This document shows positions 1-8,987 of a stretch of DNA of 64,000 nucleotides, one piece after another; the stretch's first letter is position 1; each line of letters begins with the position of its first letter. Location: the NCBI RefSeq assembly GCF_900155935.1, contig NZ_FTLW01000004.1, forward strand, positions 186,001 to 250,000. The letters run 5' to 3'. Below the pieces are notes generated by a model. It made no database searches, was not told the origin of the DNA, and worked only from the letters and a program-made list of their open reading frames with translations. The DNA comes from Solilutibacter tolerans (GTDB taxonomy: Bacteria; Pseudomonadota; Gammaproteobacteria; Xanthomonadales; Xanthomonadaceae). The translations under genes were made by a program, and so were the position numbers.

Positions 1-1365
1 GATGCGGGTGAGCGCCGCCTGAATGGGATGGGTCTTCGCCGCTTCAATGCGCTCGACACCGAAGTAGTTGCGGTTGCCTGCATGCTCGGCGGTGCCGCGT
101 TCGAAACCAATTTCCGAGCCGTAGTAGATCACCGGGATGCCGCGTGCAGTGAACAACCAGTTGTGTGCATCGATGAAACCGGCGTCGCTGGCATTCATGC
201 GCGGCATGTCGTGGTTGTCATAGAAGGTCATCAGCTCGTAGGGATTGGCGTATGGCCCGCCAGTCAGATGCAGTGGTTCTGCCAGCGATGCGAAATCGCC
301 CGCAGGCTTCTCGAACAGGTTGGCCAGCGCCTGCTTCAGCGGGAAATCCAGCACACTGACGTTGGCGTTCTCGGCCCAGGTATGTTCGGCGATCTTCTTT
401 GCGTCGTAGTCGAAGGCTTCGCCGAACATGAAGAAGCCGGGACGCTTCTCGCGAATCTTTTGCGAGAATGCATGCCAGAACGAATGCGGCAACCAGCTGA
501 TCGTGTCGATGCGGAACGCATCAGCACCTTGATCGATCCATTGTTCGTACGCGCCTACGAGGTAGGGCAATACGTGCGGGTCATGCTCATTGAGGTCGGA
601 AAGCTGGGCGATGCCGACCTTGTGGTTGTAGAACGCGTTCAGTGGATTCTTCGGGTCCAGTTTTTCCGGCGGAAGATTCATGTGATCGGCGATCAGTGTG
701 CCCTTGCTGTCGTAGATCTCGCCAAACTTTGGTTGGTCCACCGGCATCGTGTAGGCAGGCGAGCCGTGGTTGGCCACGATATCCAACACGGTCTTCAGGC
801 CGTGCGCGCGCAGCGTCTTGGTCAGCCCGCGAAAATCCAGGCCGGGTGAGGGCAGATGCTCGTCGAGTTGATAGAAATTGACGCCCCAATAGCCGTGGTA
901 GCCGGTCTTGCCGCCATCGGTCCAGAAGCCTTCCCATTTGGCTGGCTCGCCGCCGGTGAAGGCTTCATCCGGCTGGTCAACGATTGGGGTAATCCAGACC
1001 GCACCGAAGCCCATGTCGCGGATGTACTGCGCATGGTCAGCGATGCCTTTGAAGTCACCCCCCAGATAGCCCACGTTGTCATGCTTGCCGGCGGGCGCGC
1101 CGGGTACCGGGCGGTCGAAGGTGTAGAACGCATCGCCCTTTGCCTTGCCCTGATCGCGATGATCGTTGGACGGGTCGCCGTTGACGAAGCGGTCGGTGAG
1201 CACGAAGTACACCGCATCACTGGCGAAGGGTTCCAGCGTGCCGTAATAGTCGGGCAGCGCTGCCCTTGCAGGCTTGGCCTCAATCTTGGGCGGGGTTGGT
1301 GATGGGCTGCAGCCGGCAATGACAAGGGCAATGGTTGCAGCGAGCGAGGCGATGGCAATGCGCAT
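1..1365 (-). CDS. Lipoprotein alpha-amylase, GH13 (C-terminus cut by window edge)
   Basis: An open frame of 455 codons runs leftward off the window without a stop. The ATG at 1365 is followed by a lipoprotein signal peptide ending in the lipobox VIAGC (Cys19), so the enzyme is probably anchored in the outer membrane or periplasm. GH13 residues are visible: nucleophile D287 in DAFRIDTISW, acid/base E316 in FGEAFD and D386 in YDNHD. The start of the mature part (AVYFVLTDRFVNGD) and the calcium-site-like GYHGYWG are typical of secreted alpha-amylases and cyclomaltodextrinases. It lies 13 bp downstream of the MFS symporter gene and is probably cotranscribed with it. Role inferred: endo-hydrolysis of alpha-1,4-glucans. 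The exact product spectrum cannot be read from the sequence. Confidence 0.9.
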   Translation of the reverse strand, partial: MRIAIASLAATIALVIAGCSPSPTPPKIEAKPARAALPDYYGTLEPFASDAVYFVLTDRFVNGDPSNDHRDQGKAKGDAFYTFDRPVPGAPAGKHDNVGYLGGDFKGIADHAQYIRDMGFGAVWITPIVDQPDEAFTGGEPAKWEGFWTDGGKTGYHGYWGVNFYQLDEHLPSPGLDFRGLTKTLRAHGLKTVLDIVANHGSPAYTMPVDQPKFGEIYDSKGTLIADHMNLPPEKLDPKNPLNAFYNHKVGIAQLSDLNEHDPHVLPYLVGAYEQWIDQGADAFRIDTISWLPHSFWHAFSQKIREKRPGFFMFGEAFDYDAKKIAEHTWAENANVSVLDFPLKQALANLFEKPAGDFASLAEPLHLTGGPYANPYELMTFYDNHDMPRMNASDAGFIDAHNWLFTARGIPVIYYGSEIGFERGTAEHAGNRNYFGVERIEAAKTHPIQAALTRI

Positions 1366-1378
1366 GTAATGGGTTCCG

Positions 1379-2854
1379 TCAGGCCGCGTGCGCGGCGGGT
1401 TCCGGCACGCGCAATACGCACAAGCCGGCCACGAGCATGCTGATGCCGCCCATGATCAGGATTTTGGCAGGGTCGTCAGCGAACACGTGCTTGAGGATGT
1501 AGCCAAGCGTGGCCACCGCGACCAACTGCGGGATGACGATGAAGAAATTGAAGATGCCCATGTACACGCCCATCTTCTGCGCCGGCACGCTGTCAGACAG
1601 AAGGGCGTAGGGCAGGGAAAGAATCGAAGCCCAAGCGAAGCCGACGCCGACCATCGACAAGACCAACCAGTTTTCGTTCGGCATGAAAGGCACAGAGGCG
1701 AGGCCCAGCCCGCCCAGCGCGACATTGATCAGGTGGCTCTTGCGCAGGCCAAGCCGATGAGCCATGAACGGGATCGCGATGGCTGCCAATGCCGCGAAGC
1801 CGTTGTACGCCGCGAACAGCACCCCAACCCAGTTCGCGCCGGTGTTGTACGCGGCGGAAGTGGTGTCGGTCGTGTCGTAATAGACCGAAGTAACGGTCGC
1901 GGTGGTGTAGATCCACATCGCGAACAACGCGAACCACGAGAAGAACTGCACGATGGCGAGCCGACGCATCGTGGTCGGCATTGCATAAATGTCGGTCATC
2001 ACCTGCGAGAAGCCGTTGTCCGGGTTGACCACGTTCAACGCGAGCAGGGCGAGGCCGTACGCGGCAAGCAAGGCGCCCAACAGGTACAACTCACGCGGCA
2101 GGCCTTGCATCGCCACCAGCGCGAGCCCCAGCGCACCCAGGCCCAGCCACAGGAACCCGAAGCGTGTTGCGCGCGCGCGATCCAATGCCGGTCGGTCCAA
2201 CGGCGCCGCTTCGTCGTAGGCGTGCAAGGTTTCGGGGGGATATTCGCGCGTGGTCAGCACGGTCCAGACGATCGCGCCGAGCAACACGCCGGCCCCTGCG
2301 TAGAACGCATAGCGCACCGTATCCGGCACCTGGCCTGCTTCGGCCGTATTCGCCACCCCCCATTTTTCCAACATCCACGGCAACATGCTGGCGATCACCG
2401 AGCCCACGCCGATAAAGAAGCTCTGCATCGCATAGCCTTTCGCGCGCTGCGATACCGGCAACTGGTCGCCGACGAAAGCGCGGAACGGCTCCATCGAGAT
2501 ATTGATCGACGCATCCAGCACCCACAGCAGGCCGGCGGCGATCCACAAGGTCGGCGAGTCGGGCATGAAAATGAGTGCGATCGACGACAACACCGCGCCC
2601 ACCAGGAAGTAAGGGCGACGGCGACCCAGTCCGGTCCAAGTGCGGTCGGACAGATAGCCGATGATCGGCTGCACAATCAGGCCCGTCAGCGGCGCAGCGA
2701 CCCACAGACCTGGCAGTGAATCCATCTCCGCGCCCAACGTCTGGAAGATACGGCTGACGTTGGCGTTCTGCAGTGCGAAGCCGAACTGGATGCCGAGGAA
2801 ACCAAAACACATGTTCCAGATTTGCCAGAACGAGAGGCGGGGTTTCGCAGACAT
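1379..2854 (-). CDS. MFS maltose/maltodextrin:proton symporter (SLC45/GPH-like)
   Basis: A polytopic inner-membrane protein of 491 residues with about 12 hydrophobic segments. The segment GYLSDRTWTGLGRRRPYF has the D-R-x-G-R-R-R-P signature of the sucrose/maltose symporter group of the major facilitator superfamily. The start chosen (ATG 2854, MSAKPRLSFWQIWNMCFGFLG) begins right before the first membrane helix and has GGAAAC a few bases upstream. An in-frame ATG farther upstream would add 84 residues that run through the promoter and operator region and look non-coding. It is divergent from the alpha-glucosidase and upstream of the amylase. Proposed role: moves maltose or short maltodextrins from periplasm to cytoplasm, as in Caulobacter and Xanthomonas maltose loci. 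The substrate is inferred from context. Confidence 0.88.
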   Translation of the reverse strand: MSAKPRLSFWQIWNMCFGFLGIQFGFALQNANVSRIFQTLGAEMDSLPGLWVAAPLTGLIVQPIIGYLSDRTWTGLGRRRPYFLVGAVLSSIALIFMPDSPTLWIAAGLLWVLDASINISMEPFRAFVGDQLPVSQRAKGYAMQSFFIGVGSVIASMLPWMLEKWGVANTAEAGQVPDTVRYAFYAGAGVLLGAIVWTVLTTREYPPETLHAYDEAAPLDRPALDRARATRFGFLWLGLGALGLALVAMQGLPRELYLLGALLAAYGLALLALNVVNPDNGFSQVMTDIYAMPTTMRRLAIVQFFSWFALFAMWIYTTATVTSVYYDTTDTTSAAYNTGANWVGVLFAAYNGFAALAAIAIPFMAHRLGLRKSHLINVALGGLGLASVPFMPNENWLVLSMVGVGFAWASILSLPYALLSDSVPAQKMGVYMGIFNFFIVIPQLVAVATLGYILKHVFADDPAKILIMGGISMLVAGLCVLRVPEPAAHAA

Positions 2855-3003
2855 GAAGTTTCCATGGAGATCGACAGTTGCGACATCCTGCCAGCTTCGT
2901 CGCGCGTTGGATGTTGCACTGCAAACATCGCTAGGGATGCAAATGGCCGAAATCCAAGGGTTTTCGTGGAAGAGGTCAAAGTTGCTGGCATCCGGAACGT
3001 AAT

Positions 3004-3017
3004 TGCATACGTATTCA
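3004..3017. promoter_or_regulatory. LacI-family-type operator palindrome
   Basis: TGCATACGTATTCA, a 14-bp near-palindrome centred on CG, lies in the 220-bp divergent gap between the MFS symporter and alpha-glucosidase genes. The exact reverse complement occurs at 15482-15495 and a close relative at 25541-25554. A central CG and 14-bp length fit LacI/GalR-family operators. The binding protein is inferred; no LacI-type gene lies in the window. Confidence 0.6.
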
Positions 3018-3074
3018 TCGCGATACCATCTGCCGCACGGCGATAGTGCGCGGACTCGAGGCAGGGATAACCCC

Positions 3075-4688
3075 ATGACGCATGCATGGTGGCGTGGCGC
3101 GGTCATTTACCAGATCTACCCACGCAGCTTTCAGGACAGCAACGGCGATGGCGTCGGCGATTTGCCCGGCATCACGACGCGGCTCGAGTACCTGAAGGCG
3201 CTCGGTGTCGATGCGCTCTGGGTGTCGCCGTTCTTCAAATCGCCGATGGCGGACTTCGGCTACGACATCGCCGATTTTCGCGATGTGGATCCCTTGTTCG
3301 GCACCCTCGCGGATTTTGACCAGCTGCTCACGCGTGCGCACGCATTGGGCATGCGTGTGATGATCGACCAGGTGCTGAGTCACACCTCCATCGAGCATGC
3401 GTGGTTTGCCGAGAGTCGAGCCAGTCGCGACAACCCCAAGGCTGATTGGTATGTCTGGGCCGATGCCAAGCCCGACGGTAGCCCGCCCAACAATTGGCTG
3501 TCGATCTTCGGTGGCGTGGCATGGACGTGGGATTCGCGTCGTCGCCAGTACTACCTGCACAACTTCCTGAGCTCGCAGCCGCAGCTCAATTTCCACCACG
3601 CTGAAGTCAGGCAAGCGCAGCTCGACAACCTGCAGTTCTGGCTCGAGCGCGGCGTGGATGGCTTTCGCCTCGACTCGATCAACTTCCCGTATCACGATGC
3701 CGAATTGCGCGACAACCCGGCCAAGCCCGAACACCTGCGCATCGGCCGCGGCTTTTCGCCCGACAATCCGTACGCTTTCCAGTACCACACCTACAACAAC
3801 ACGCGTCCCGAGAACCTGGGTTTGATGGAAGACGTGCGCGCATTGTTTGATGCCTATCCCGGTAGCGTCACGCTCGGTGAAATTTCTTCGGATGATTCAC
3901 TCGCGACGATGGCCGAGTACGTCTCGCCCACGCGTCTGCACATGGCCTACAGCTTCGAGTTGTTGACCGAAGAATCCAGCGCGGCGCATATCCGTGCGAC
4001 CGTCGAGGCGCTGGAAAGCCGAATGCCGGAAGGCTGGCCTTGCTGGGCCGTCTCCAACCACGACGTTCAGCGCGTCGCGACGCGCTGGGGCGGAGCGCAT
4101 CCCCACCCACGCTTGCCAGCGCAACTGGTCGCGCTGGTCGCGTCCTTGCGTGGTTCGGTGTGCCTGTATCAAGGCGAGGAGCTCGGCCTGCCTGAAGCCG
4201 AGGTGCCATTCGAGCAATTGCAGGATCCGTACGGCATCGCGTTCTGGCCCAATTTCAAGGGCCGTGACGGTTGCCGAACGCCGATGCCCTGGCAGTCAGA
4301 GGGCGATGCTGGCTTTGGCAGCGATGCGCCCTGGCTTCCGGTGGCAGAGTCGCATCGCGCATTGTCGGTGGCGCAGCAGGAGGCTGATCCCGAATCGACC
4401 CTGCATGTCACGCGCGCCTTCCTGCACTGGCGCAAACAGCAGCCTGCATTGGTCGAAGGCGACATCGCGTTCATCGATGTGCCGACGCCCGCGTTGGCGT
4501 TCTGGCGGCGGAGTGATGGCCAGACGCTGTGTGTCGTGTTCAATCTCTCGGATCAGCCTGTCGACATCCCCATGCCCGAAGCGGATGGCGTCACGCCGCT
4601 GCAGATACCCGGATTCCCGATGGGCGGCGAGCGGGTGGAGGGCGGCCTGCGATTGGCCGCGCGTGGCGTATTCTTCGGCGCCGCGTGA
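3075..4688 (+). CDS. Cytoplasmic alpha-glucosidase, GH13
   Basis: A 537-residue GH13 enzyme with no signal peptide, so cytoplasmic. It opens with WWRGAVIYQIYPRSFQDSNG, the typical start of the oligo-1,6-glucosidase/alpha-glucosidase subfamilies. Catalytic residues: nucleophile D200 in GVDGFRLDSINF, acid/base E269 in LGEISSDD, and D330 in SNHDVQR. ATG 3075 is preferred over an in-frame start 24 codons upstream because the longer form would begin inside the operator at 3004-3017. Expected role: releases glucose from imported maltose and maltodextrins, feeding the glucokinase and Entner-Doudoroff genes downstream. It resembles the aglA-type genes beside maltose symporters in Caulobacter and Xanthomonas. 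It converges with the halogenase gene with a 20-bp gap and no obvious terminator. Confidence 0.92.
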   Translation: MTHAWWRGAVIYQIYPRSFQDSNGDGVGDLPGITTRLEYLKALGVDALWVSPFFKSPMADFGYDIADFRDVDPLFGTLADFDQLLTRAHALGMRVMIDQVLSHTSIEHAWFAESRASRDNPKADWYVWADAKPDGSPPNNWLSIFGGVAWTWDSRRRQYYLHNFLSSQPQLNFHHAEVRQAQLDNLQFWLERGVDGFRLDSINFPYHDAELRDNPAKPEHLRIGRGFSPDNPYAFQYHTYNNTRPENLGLMEDVRALFDAYPGSVTLGEISSDDSLATMAEYVSPTRLHMAYSFELLTEESSAAHIRATVEALESRMPEGWPCWAVSNHDVQRVATRWGGAHPHPRLPAQLVALVASLRGSVCLYQGEELGLPEAEVPFEQLQDPYGIAFWPNFKGRDGCRTPMPWQSEGDAGFGSDAPWLPVAESHRALSVAQQEADPESTLHVTRAFLHWRKQQPALVEGDIAFIDVPTPALAFWRRSDGQTLCVVFNLSDQPVDIPMPEADGVTPLQIPGFPMGGERVEGGLRLAARGVFFGAA

Positions 4689-4708
4689 GCACGACGCCGG
4701 CGCTTCGA

Positions 4709-6208
4709 TCAGGACAGCAAGCGTTCGATGTAGGCGCGATGGCCGGGCATGGCCTTCATGCAATTGTCGATGACGCCGCGCACGTTGCCGAGGAATTCGG
4801 CCAGTTTTTCTTCAGGCAACGCATCGACCAGCCCGTGGTAGCCGGATGGACGGATGCCTTGACCGTAAAGCACCTGGATCCAGCTCGCTTCGGCAAAGAG
4901 TTCGTTGTTCTCGCGGAACACGCGCCCGTTGCTGGCGAACAAATCCAGCTTGCGCTGCAACGAGACGGGCACGTCCATCGTCCTGCAATGATTCCAGAAC
5001 GGCGTGTCATCGCGCTGGGTGACGTGGTAATGCGCGATGAGGAAATCGCGGATCGACAGGAATTCCTCATTCACATGCCGGTTGAACGTGTCCACATCGG
5101 GCTGCTGGATGCCGGCATGCGGGAAGAAGGCGGTGAGCCGCGCGATCGCGGTCTGGATCATGTGGATGCTGGTCGATTCCAGCGGTTCCATGAAGCCGCT
5201 CGCCAAGCCGACGGCGATCACGTTGCGATTCCACACTTGCCTGCGCTTGCCGGTGACGAAGCGCAGCACGCGCGGCTCGGCCAGCGCTTCGCCATCCAAA
5301 TTTGCCAGCAAAGTGGCGGTGGCTTCATCCTCGCTGATGAATTGGCTGCAGAACACATGCCCGTTGCCGATGCGATGTTGCAGCGGGATGCGCCATTGCC
5401 AGCCGGCGCTGCGGGCGGTCGATCGGGTGTAGGGCGTGATCTCGCCACTGCCCACGCAGGGCACGGCTACCGCGCGGTCGCAGGGCAGCCAGTGGGTCCA
5501 GTCCTCGTAGCCGGTCTGCAACGCCTGTTCGATCAACAAGCCGCGGAAGCCGGAGCAATCGATGAACAACTGCCCTTCGACCATATCGCCCCGGTCGGTG
5601 GTGACGTGGGTGACGTGGCCGCTTTCCGGATCCAACCCGACATCCACAATCTTGCCTTCGATGCGCTGCACGCCGCGCGCTTCGGCGTACTTGCGCAGGA
5701 ACCGGGCATAGAGGTTGGCGTCGAAGTGGTAGGCGTAGGCGATCTGCGCCAACGGCGAATTCGGACGGTCGGTCGTCGCGTGCATGAAGCGGTCATGCCG
5801 CGCGGCCCAGGTGTTGATGGAATAGGCATCGAGCTCTGCCGCCTTGCCCGCTTGCCGCTGCTTGAGCCAGTAATGATGGAAAGGCACCAAGCCCAGGTCC
5901 TGTCCGATGGTGCCGAAACCGTGGATGTAGGACTCGCCCAGCCCGCCCCAATCGACGAACTCGATGCCCAGCTTGAAGGAGCCCTGCGTCTCACGCATGA
6001 ACTCGGCTTCGTCCAGTTCCAGTGCACTGTTGTAGAGCTTGATCATCGGGATGGTGGCTTCACCTACACCGACGGTGCCGATTTCGTCGGATTCGACCAA
6101 GCGGATGCGGCAATGCGGTGGCAACACCTTGGACAACGCCGCGGTGGCCATCCAGCCGGCGGTGCCGCCCCCCACGATGGTGATGTTCTGTATCGGGAGA
6201 AGCGACAT
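4709..6208 (-). CDS. Flavin-dependent tryptophan halogenase family protein
   Basis: 499 residues, a usual length for the family. The FAD-binding GxGxxG element is near the N-terminus (IVGGGTAGWM, residues 11-20). The halogenase lysine is K79 in GSFKLGIEF. The WxWxIP motif is present (WQWRIP), as is the conserved glutamate stretch EPLESTSIH. All key residues of a functional FADH2-dependent halogenase are therefore visible. Family members in Xanthomonas and Caulobacter often sit in TonB-receptor sugar loci, and some have been shown to brominate indoles; the physiological substrate is unknown. The start ATG 6208 overlaps the ATG of the opposite-strand pullulanase (6207), and no clear Shine-Dalgarno precedes it. 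No flavin reductase gene is adjacent. Confidence 0.9.
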   Translation of the reverse strand: MSLLPIQNITIVGGGTAGWMATAALSKVLPPHCRIRLVESDEIGTVGVGEATIPMIKLYNSALELDEAEFMRETQGSFKLGIEFVDWGGLGESYIHGFGTIGQDLGLVPFHHYWLKQRQAGKAAELDAYSINTWAARHDRFMHATTDRPNSPLAQIAYAYHFDANLYARFLRKYAEARGVQRIEGKIVDVGLDPESGHVTHVTTDRGDMVEGQLFIDCSGFRGLLIEQALQTGYEDWTHWLPCDRAVAVPCVGSGEITPYTRSTARSAGWQWRIPLQHRIGNGHVFCSQFISEDEATATLLANLDGEALAEPRVLRFVTGKRRQVWNRNVIAVGLASGFMEPLESTSIHMIQTAIARLTAFFPHAGIQQPDVDTFNRHVNEEFLSIRDFLIAHYHVTQRDDTPFWNHCRTMDVPVSLQRKLDLFASNGRVFRENNELFAEASWIQVLYGQGIRPSGYHGLVDALPEEKLAEFLGNVRGVIDNCMKAMPGHRAYIERLLS

Positions 6209-8987
6209 GCCAATCACACCCAAGGCTGACCGAAGCCGCGAGTATGCCGCGCGCCGCGCCCGTTGGGTGAGCCTGGCTTTGTGCCTTGCCTCATTGCTAC
6301 CGGCGATGGCCAGCGCGGCGAATACGGCCGCCTGCAATGGCGAGGACACGGTGTCACTGTCGACGGACGCATCGGGTGTGAGGGAGACCCGCGCCTATTG
6401 GCTGGATGGCCGTCACCTGCGATGGCCCGGCAAACCCGCGACGGGTCATTACCGTTTGCTGGCATCGGCACAAGGCGGCCTGCGTGCGGCGTTGGGAGAT
6501 CGTCCTGCCGCGCCTGATCTGCAGGTCATTGCACTTGCGACGGGAGAGGCGGATGACGCGACGCGTTCCCGCTTCGCGTTTACTGGCGAAGGCGTGGGCT
6601 TGCAGCTGCGTGGCGATGTCGACGTGCGGATGTTGCTGCGTGGCCAAGTGTTGCTGGCCCAGCTGGACACACGCGGTCGCGTCATAGATGCCACTTATCT
6701 GCAGCATCCCGGTGCTTTGGATGATCTTTACGCCAGCGCCGACGATGGGCGAGACCTGGGGGCCTGGCAGGCATCGCCCGGTCAGGCCGAATGGCGACTG
6801 TGGGCGCCGACGGCACAGAACGCGACGCTGTGCGTCTACGACGGTGCAGGGCAGGGCAGCGCCTTGCCGATGCAGCGCGAGGACGACAGTGGCGCATGGA
6901 CCGCATCACTTCCCGGCCGCCAGCAGGGGCGCGTGTATGCCTACGAAGTCGATGTGTTCGTGCCAGGCACGGGAGGTGTCCGCAATCGCGTGAGTGATCC
7001 GTATTCGACATCGGTCACGGCCAACGGCGTGCGCAGCGTGCTGCTGGACCTGCAGGATCCAGCCACACAGCCGGAAGGGTGGGCGGCGTCAGCGCAGACG
7101 CGACCCGCGGCGCTCGAGCACCAGACCGACATGGTCATCTACGAGTTGCACGTGCGTGATTTTTCCATCGGCGACATGACGGTGCCGGTCAACGAACGCG
7201 GCAAGTATCTCGCCTTCACCCATCAAGACAGTGCGGGTATGCGACACCTGACGGCGTTGCGCAAGGCAGGGATGACCGACATCCATTTGTTGCCGGTCTT
7301 CGACATCGCTACCGTGCCTGAAGTTGGATGCATCACGCCCGAGATACCCACTGCCGCGCCCGACAGCGATGCGCAGCAGGCAGCCGTCATGGCTGTGGCG
7401 GCGCGGGATTGCTTCAACTGGGGTTACGACCCGCTGCATTACGGCGCGCCGGAAGGCAGTTACGCCAGTGATGCGACCGATCCGGTCAAGCGTGTGCGTG
7501 AACTGCGCGCAGCCGTGCAAGGCCTGCATCGCGCCGGACTGCGCGTGGGGATGGACGTGGTCTACAACCACATGAGCGCCAGTGGACAGGCGCCCCATGC
7601 AGTGCTGGATCGCTTGGTGCCCGGCTATTACCAGCGCTTGGACGAGGCGGGCAAGGTCACCACCTCGACCTGTTGCGCCAACACCGCCACCGAGCATCGG
7701 ATGATGGCGCGACTGATGCGGGACACCCTGGTGCGTTGGGTGCGTGACTACCGCATCGATTCCTTTCGCTTCGATTTGATGGGCCATCAGCCTTTGGAGG
7801 CGATGCTGCGGTCGCGTGAGGAAGTCGAGCGTGTGGCCGGACGTCGCATCCCCTTTATTGGCGAAGGTTGGAACTTCGGCGAAATCGCTGATGGAAAACG
7901 CTTCGTGCAGGCTGCGCAGTTGCCACTGGCCGGCAGCGGCATCGCCAGTTTCAGCGACCGCATGCGGGATGCGGCGCGCGGCGGCGGATGTTGCGACAGC
8001 GGTGAAGCGCTCTTGGCCCGGCAAGGTTGGTTGACCGGCATGGTCGGTGCGCCCAATGGCCGAGGCGAACTGCCTGCGCGTGAGGCGCAAATGCAAGCCG
8101 CGGACATGATTCGCATCGGGCTGGCGGGCACGCTGCGTGATTACCGGATGCAGACATCCGATGGACAAGTCACGCCCTTGTCCGCGATCGATTACGCGGG
8201 CGGCCCCGCCGGTTACACCCGCCAACCTGGCGAGGTCGTCAACTATGTCGAAAACCACGACAACCCGACCTTGTTCGATGTGGGTGTAATGAAGATGCCG
8301 TTGGCCACTTCTGCCAGCGAACGCGCACGCATGCAGTTGCTGGGGGCTGCGCTGGTGGCGTTCTCGCAAGGCGTGGCGTACTACCACGGCGGCATCGATG
8401 TCCTGCGCTCGAAATCCCTCGACCGCAACAGCTTTGATTCGGGCGATTGGTTCAATCGGCTCGATTGGCGTTACCGCGACAACGGTTTTGCTGCAGGCCT
8501 GCCGCCGCCGCAGGACAACGGCAAGGATTGGGCCCTGCTCAAACCTTTGCTGCAAGCAGAGGGAATCAAGCCATCGGCAAGCGACATCACGTTCATGCGC
8601 GATGCCTTTCTCGATTTGACGCAAATCCGTGCGAGTACGCCCTTGTTCCGGTTGCACGATGCTGAAGCGGTGCAGCGTCGCCTTCGCTTCGAGAACACCG
8701 GGCCCGGACAAGATCCGGCGGTCATCGTGGGCCATCTCGATGGACGCGGGCTATCCGATGCGGGTTTCGAACAGGTGCTGTACTTCCTCAACACCTCAGC
8801 CGATGCGCGTGTAATGAATCTGCCGGAACAAGATGACAAGCGTTGGCGGTTGCACCCAGTGCAAGCGGCGGCTGCGGCAGCTGATGCACGCGTGCGAAAT
8901 GAAGCGCGCCATCGCGGCGGTGTATTCAATATTCCCGGACGAAGCGCCGTGGTGTTCGTGATCCCGAGCAAGGAGACTGGCCGATGA
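6207..8987 (+). CDS. Secreted pullulanase-type alpha-1,6-glucosidase, GH13
   Basis: 926 residues. An arginine-rich n-region and hydrophobic segment ending ASLLPAMASA form a signal peptide of about 37 residues. An N-terminal accessory domain and a CBM48-like domain (from about residue 190, EWRLWAPTAQNATLCVYD) precede the GH13 domain, which shows the pullulanase signature YNWGYDP-like NWGYDP. Catalytic residues: D523 in FRFDLMGH, E553 in IGEGWNF, D685 in ENHDNPT. ATG 6207 follows a good Shine-Dalgarno (GGGAGA, 6203-proximal). A GTG at 6267 would also leave a signal peptide but has no ribosome site. Role: debranches alpha-1,6 links of pullulan, glycogen or limit dextrins in the periplasm or outside. 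It overlaps the GH97 gene by ATGA, so it heads a translationally coupled pul-GH97-esterase unit. Confidence 0.92.
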   Translation: MPITPKADRSREYAARRARWVSLALCLASLLPAMASAANTAACNGEDTVSLSTDASGVRETRAYWLDGRHLRWPGKPATGHYRLLASAQGGLRAALGDRPAAPDLQVIALATGEADDATRSRFAFTGEGVGLQLRGDVDVRMLLRGQVLLAQLDTRGRVIDATYLQHPGALDDLYASADDGRDLGAWQASPGQAEWRLWAPTAQNATLCVYDGAGQGSALPMQREDDSGAWTASLPGRQQGRVYAYEVDVFVPGTGGVRNRVSDPYSTSVTANGVRSVLLDLQDPATQPEGWAASAQTRPAALEHQTDMVIYELHVRDFSIGDMTVPVNERGKYLAFTHQDSAGMRHLTALRKAGMTDIHLLPVFDIATVPEVGCITPEIPTAAPDSDAQQAAVMAVAARDCFNWGYDPLHYGAPEGSYASDATDPVKRVRELRAAVQGLHRAGLRVGMDVVYNHMSASGQAPHAVLDRLVPGYYQRLDEAGKVTTSTCCANTATEHRMMARLMRDTLVRWVRDYRIDSFRFDLMGHQPLEAMLRSREEVERVAGRRIPFIGEGWNFGEIADGKRFVQAAQLPLAGSGIASFSDRMRDAARGGGCCDSGEALLARQGWLTGMVGAPNGRGELPAREAQMQAADMIRIGLAGTLRDYRMQTSDGQVTPLSAIDYAGGPAGYTRQPGEVVNYVENHDNPTLFDVGVMKMPLATSASERARMQLLGAALVAFSQGVAYYHGGIDVLRSKSLDRNSFDSGDWFNRLDWRYRDNGFAAGLPPPQDNGKDWALLKPLLQAEGIKPSASDITFMRDAFLDLTQIRASTPLFRLHDAEAVQRRLRFENTGPGQDPAVIVGHLDGRGLSDAGFEQVLYFLNTSADARVMNLPEQDDKRWRLHPVQAAAAAADARVRNEARHRGGVFNIPGRSAVVFVIPSKETGR

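Noticed and set aside
4709-6208. Halogenase read as a generic NAD(P)/FAD oxidoreductase
   Set aside because: The lysine at 79 and WQWRIP are specific to the flavin-dependent halogenase family.
7089-8735. Minus-strand open frame of 548 codons inside the pullulanase gene
   Set aside because: Composition is that of a reversed coding frame; the plus strand has all GH13 motifs.
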